In this document: piece after piece, positions 62,201 to 64,000 of the stretch
Numbering within the stretch: the stretch's first letter is position 1
Layout of the letters: the number at the start of each line of letters is the position of its first letter
Assembly (NCBI GenBank): GCA_963556255.1
Contig: OY744608.1
Coordinates: 11,869,519-11,933,518, forward strand
Origin: Allolobophora icterica
Lineage: Eukaryota > Annelida > Clitellata > Crassiclitellata > Lumbricidae
Direction of reading: 5' to 3'
DNA length: 64,000 nucleotides
The notes under the pieces: model-generated
What the model was told of the DNA's origin: nothing
Database searches by the model: none
What the model saw: only the letters and a program-made list of their open reading frames with translations
Made by a program: the position numbers and the translations under genes

Positions 62201-62324
62201 TTCCTCTTTGCAGTTTGAAGTGCTACCAGTGGGCAGTGCAGTTACCAAGGAATGGAAAGTCAATAGGGTCAGACTGTTTGTCAACTACAATAACATAGTT
62301 GTGGATGTTCCACGCGACGGATAA
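52164..62324 (+). CDS. Potato inhibitor I gene, copy 3, lacking exon 5
   Basis: Exons found: 52164-52209 (signal peptide), 53899-53975, 56417-56467, 57935-58049, 59108-59158 (exon 6) and 62214-62324 (exon 7). No exon 5 exists between 58049 and 59108; the intron 4 sequence jumps near 58800 to sequence that lies past exon 5 in copy 2. Exon 4 ends in phase 1 and exon 6 starts in phase 0, so joining them shifts the frame. Reading through after exon 4 gives ~41 extra residues to a stop at 58174, hence a ~137-aa protein with domain 1 only (loop HEAKNGIASTIEV). Exon 7 encodes the same residues as copy 1, including P1 Lys, so the loss of exon 5 looks recent or exon 7 is kept similar by gene conversion. 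Sequon NYT is present. Confidence 0.75.
52225..53020 (+). mobile_element. LINE RT C-terminal relic in intron 1 of copy 3
   Basis: Reads, with frame breaks, ILDLGVILDSTLSQKPQIDA, then RLHWLPV-like CLHWLPVCELIRFQLTLLVY and a C-terminal motif near FTDL. A shorter version is in copy 1 (17240-17870). Confidence 0.75.
53035..53160 (+). repeat. Dispersed repeat (CATACCCATGGCTG family)
   Basis: Same as 3010-3115 and 17895-18000. Confidence 0.7.
54526..54900. mobile_element. hAT-type non-autonomous element, ~375 bp
   Basis: Inverted ends CAGTGTTTAATCTAG / CTAGATTAAACACTG (a few extra bases at the left), flanked by GACTTCCA at 54518-54525 and 54901-54908. The interior contains TGATGACCTTTTTTTAGTCA, which also occurs inverted in the MITE at 46589. 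Confidence 0.75.
55206..56214 (-). mobile_element. Mariner/Tc1-type transposon, deleted
   Basis: 46-bp perfect terminal inverted repeats (CCGGGTGGCCCATTAAAAAC...) with TA at both sides. Minus-strand frames keep an N-terminal helix-turn-helix part (56023-55820, FRRRVGEARESFRNI) and a C-terminal part (55728-55438) with WPPNSPDLNPLDCYVW, which holds the third catalytic Asp. The catalytic middle is missing. Inserted in intron 2 of copy 3. Confidence 0.93.
56215..56277. repeat. (TA)n microsatellite beside the mariner
   Basis: Pure TA run starting at the target TA of the mariner insertion. Confidence 0.95.
56480..56720. repeat. ~20-bp TAGGCCTAAAC minisatellite, copy 3
   Basis: Orthologous in position to 20940-21200 and 37510-37790. 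Confidence 0.85.
56798..56905. repeat. CAT/CGT trinucleotide repeat, copy 3
   Basis: Matches 37858-37965 in copy 2. Confidence 0.9.
57480..57755 (+). mobile_element. tRNA-derived SINE, orthologous to 38878
   Basis: GGCTGCATCGGTTAGAGCAT and GATCGCGGTTCACATCCCGA, followed by the same body and 3' end as in copy 2 intron 3. Confidence 0.75.
60559..61654. mobile_element. hAT-type non-autonomous element, 1096 bp
   Basis: Ends TAGGGTGACCAT / ATGGTCACCCTA, with the 8-bp duplication GTATATAG (60551-60558, 61655-61662). The empty site CAGTATATAGTTGTAC is present in copy 2 (47545). Near both ends lie AAACCGGGACA repeats. No transposase frame. Intron 6 of copy 3. Confidence 0.9.
61727..62048. mobile_element. 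Non-autonomous element with GGGGTACC repeats
   Basis: Starts CAGGGCCGTAACTTT and ends AATTACGCCTATG, flanked by CATACACG / CATACATG (7 of 8). Related to 50250-50457 in inverse orientation. Confidence 0.75.
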
Positions 62325-62682
62325 GAACGGACAAAAGGAAACTGACAAGAACATGAAAGAAGCATGTCCACTTCGGAATTCAAACACTTCATGCTAATCT
62401 AAACTCTCTTATTCTTATGTCATAATACGTGGCTTACATTTGCTTTGAACATAACTTTTACATAAACTTTCACTTGTATGCAACTGGTCATATTTATAAA
62501 TAGTTATAAATAGTTACTGTTTTCGTAAAAATTATTACTTTTTGCAGCCATCAACAATTTAGCTGAATATATAGCTTATGCATGTTACCATATCTAAGAA
62601 GCTAGACTCTAAGACTCTAAGCGAATCAACATAGAAATTAGCCTATTTAGAATAATTATTAACTGCCACAAGAAAATTTGAC

Positions 62683-62688
62683 AATAAA
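62683..62688 (+). terminator. Poly(A) signal of copy 3 (AATAAA)
   Basis: AATAAA 359 bp after the exon 7 stop codon, aligned with 48243 in copy 2. Confidence 0.6.
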
Positions 62689-63255
62689 GGCAATGCAACT
62701 TTATCAGAAAAAAACTTTTATTTCTCTTCATTTAGCTCAGAGTCATGTTTGTGCAAAGAGAACATATCAGCTGACAATAATTATCAGTGTTAACAGTCTG
62801 AAAATCCGGTACGGCAATACGTGATGTACACCGATTTTGACAGGATAATGTTATAACGCTACAAAAACATCCATATGACAAAACAGTACGTATTAAGAAA
62901 GGTTTCGTCTGCAAAATTTATTACCAGATGAAAAAAATGCAAATAACCAAATATTCAATGCTATTTACAGCAAATGGAAGACATTGGATTTCCCGGCTTC
63001 TGCATCAACAACAAATACTTATGAAAACAGATTGCATTTACAAAGCAGTAACAGACTACAATAGTTCTTGAGAAAAATATAAAAACTAGTAAAGCAGAAA
63101 GTTGAACGGAAGACAGGATCTGCCCTCAGAAAAGTGCAAACTTTTCACTTGCCTGACCGATACAAACCATACAAACAAAACAACTGAAAAATGCTTGACA
63201 ACGCTTAACAATGGATGAGATCTTGCAGCATTTTTCCTGCACGATCACAGAAATG

Positions 63256-64000
63256 CAGTCTTGTTGTCAAGACCTTAAACCTCAAGACCAAGACCAAGAC
63301 CTTGAACCTCAAGACCAAGACCAAGACCTTGAACCTCAAGACCAAGACCAGGACCAAGACCTTGAACCTCAAGACCAAGACCAAGACCAAGACCTTGAAC
63401 CTCAAGACCAAGACCGAGACCAAGACCCAAAAAAATCACAGTCGTATCCAGACTTCTATTCCTTACAAAAATTTTCCAGTCGGACTACTCGTTATTTTAA
63501 TGAAAACATGAGTTTTTCTTTTATTCAAGCAAAACAACTATAAATGGAGACTGCAGAGAATTCCGAATTCGTATTTACAAAAGTCCGTCATGCGAAATGT
63601 AATTCCAGATGCCTGTTGAATTTTATAAAAACCAATTTGCTCAGAATTTTCTGACCAAGACGTGACCTGTGGGGCCTCATAAAAATTCTGCCATGTGAAA
63701 AAAACACGGTCTACAAGTGCTGAAATCGCTAGCACACAAAGCAGCTTTTCAAGAACCGGATGTAAATGTACAAATTAATCATGAGTCTGTTTTGAAATCA
63801 TTCCATGATAAATAACCGAAAGTCAAAATAATCGTCAAAAACAACAGTGAAGCCTCATTCACACCGTGTAAATAGGCCTAATAGAGCAATAACTGTATGA
63901 GTAATTATTGGATAAATTTTTAAAATTCTTGCCGTTTGTTAAAATTAATGACTGTTCAGTTTGACAAAGTCTTGGTCTTGGTCTTGCAAAACCAAGACCA
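63256..64000 (-). mobile_element. hAT transposon with GACCAA arrays, cut by the window end
   Basis: Left end CAGTCTTGTTGTCAAGACC, then a 27-bp array of AAGACC units (63270-63430). The minus strand encodes a decayed dimerisation domain (63760-63540). A new array begins at 63965 and runs off the window. Inserted in the conserved 3' flank of copy 3. Confidence 0.85.

Overview
The window is animal nuclear DNA: split genes with GT-AG introns, many retro- and DNA-transposon relics, and microsatellites. There are no bacterial operons and no CRISPR array. The very frequent 8-mer TAGGCCTA, CR1/L2-like LINE tails, tRNA-derived SINEs and many 8-bp-TSD hAT-type elements suggest a marine invertebrate, possibly an echinoderm or other deuterostome. 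The species cannot be fixed from sequence alone.

Positions 1-11.8 kb hold a minus-strand gene (about 7878-4476). It joins a large exon encoding six ~71-residue acidic tandem repeats to a last exon with two C2H2 zinc fingers. LINE, SINE and hAT fragments flank it.

From about 10.3 kb to the end, the window is a tandem array of a gene for a secreted, two-domain serine-protease inhibitor of the potato inhibitor I / eglin family (MEROPS I13). I assembled it from very small exons (41-115 nt) that ordinary ORF calling misses. Copy 0 (12200-14144) keeps only exons 5-7 and is frameshifted. Copy 1 (16610-26396) has seven exons with intact splice sites and reads 163 aa. Copy 2 (33297-47897) has all seven exons, but the intron-4 donor is AT instead of GT. 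Copy 3 (52164-62324) has lost exon 5, which breaks the phase between the two inhibitor domains. Exons 1-4 give signal peptide plus domain 1; exons 5-7 give domain 2. Residues at the inferred reactive site differ between copies (domain 2 P1: Leu, Lys, Asn, Lys).

The repeat units are 16.7 and 18.9 kb (exon 1 to exon 1) and differ mainly by mobile-element insertions. These include a 3.2-kb element with ~700-bp inverted repeats in the 3' UTR of copy 1, a MITE between the TATA-like box and ATG of copy 2, a deleted mariner in copy 3, hAT elements, SINEs, and an L2-like LINE at the unit junctions. Comparing paralogous units also shows a recurrent micro-insertion that turns TA into TAGGCCTA at a dozen or more sites. 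This is the most unusual signal in the window.
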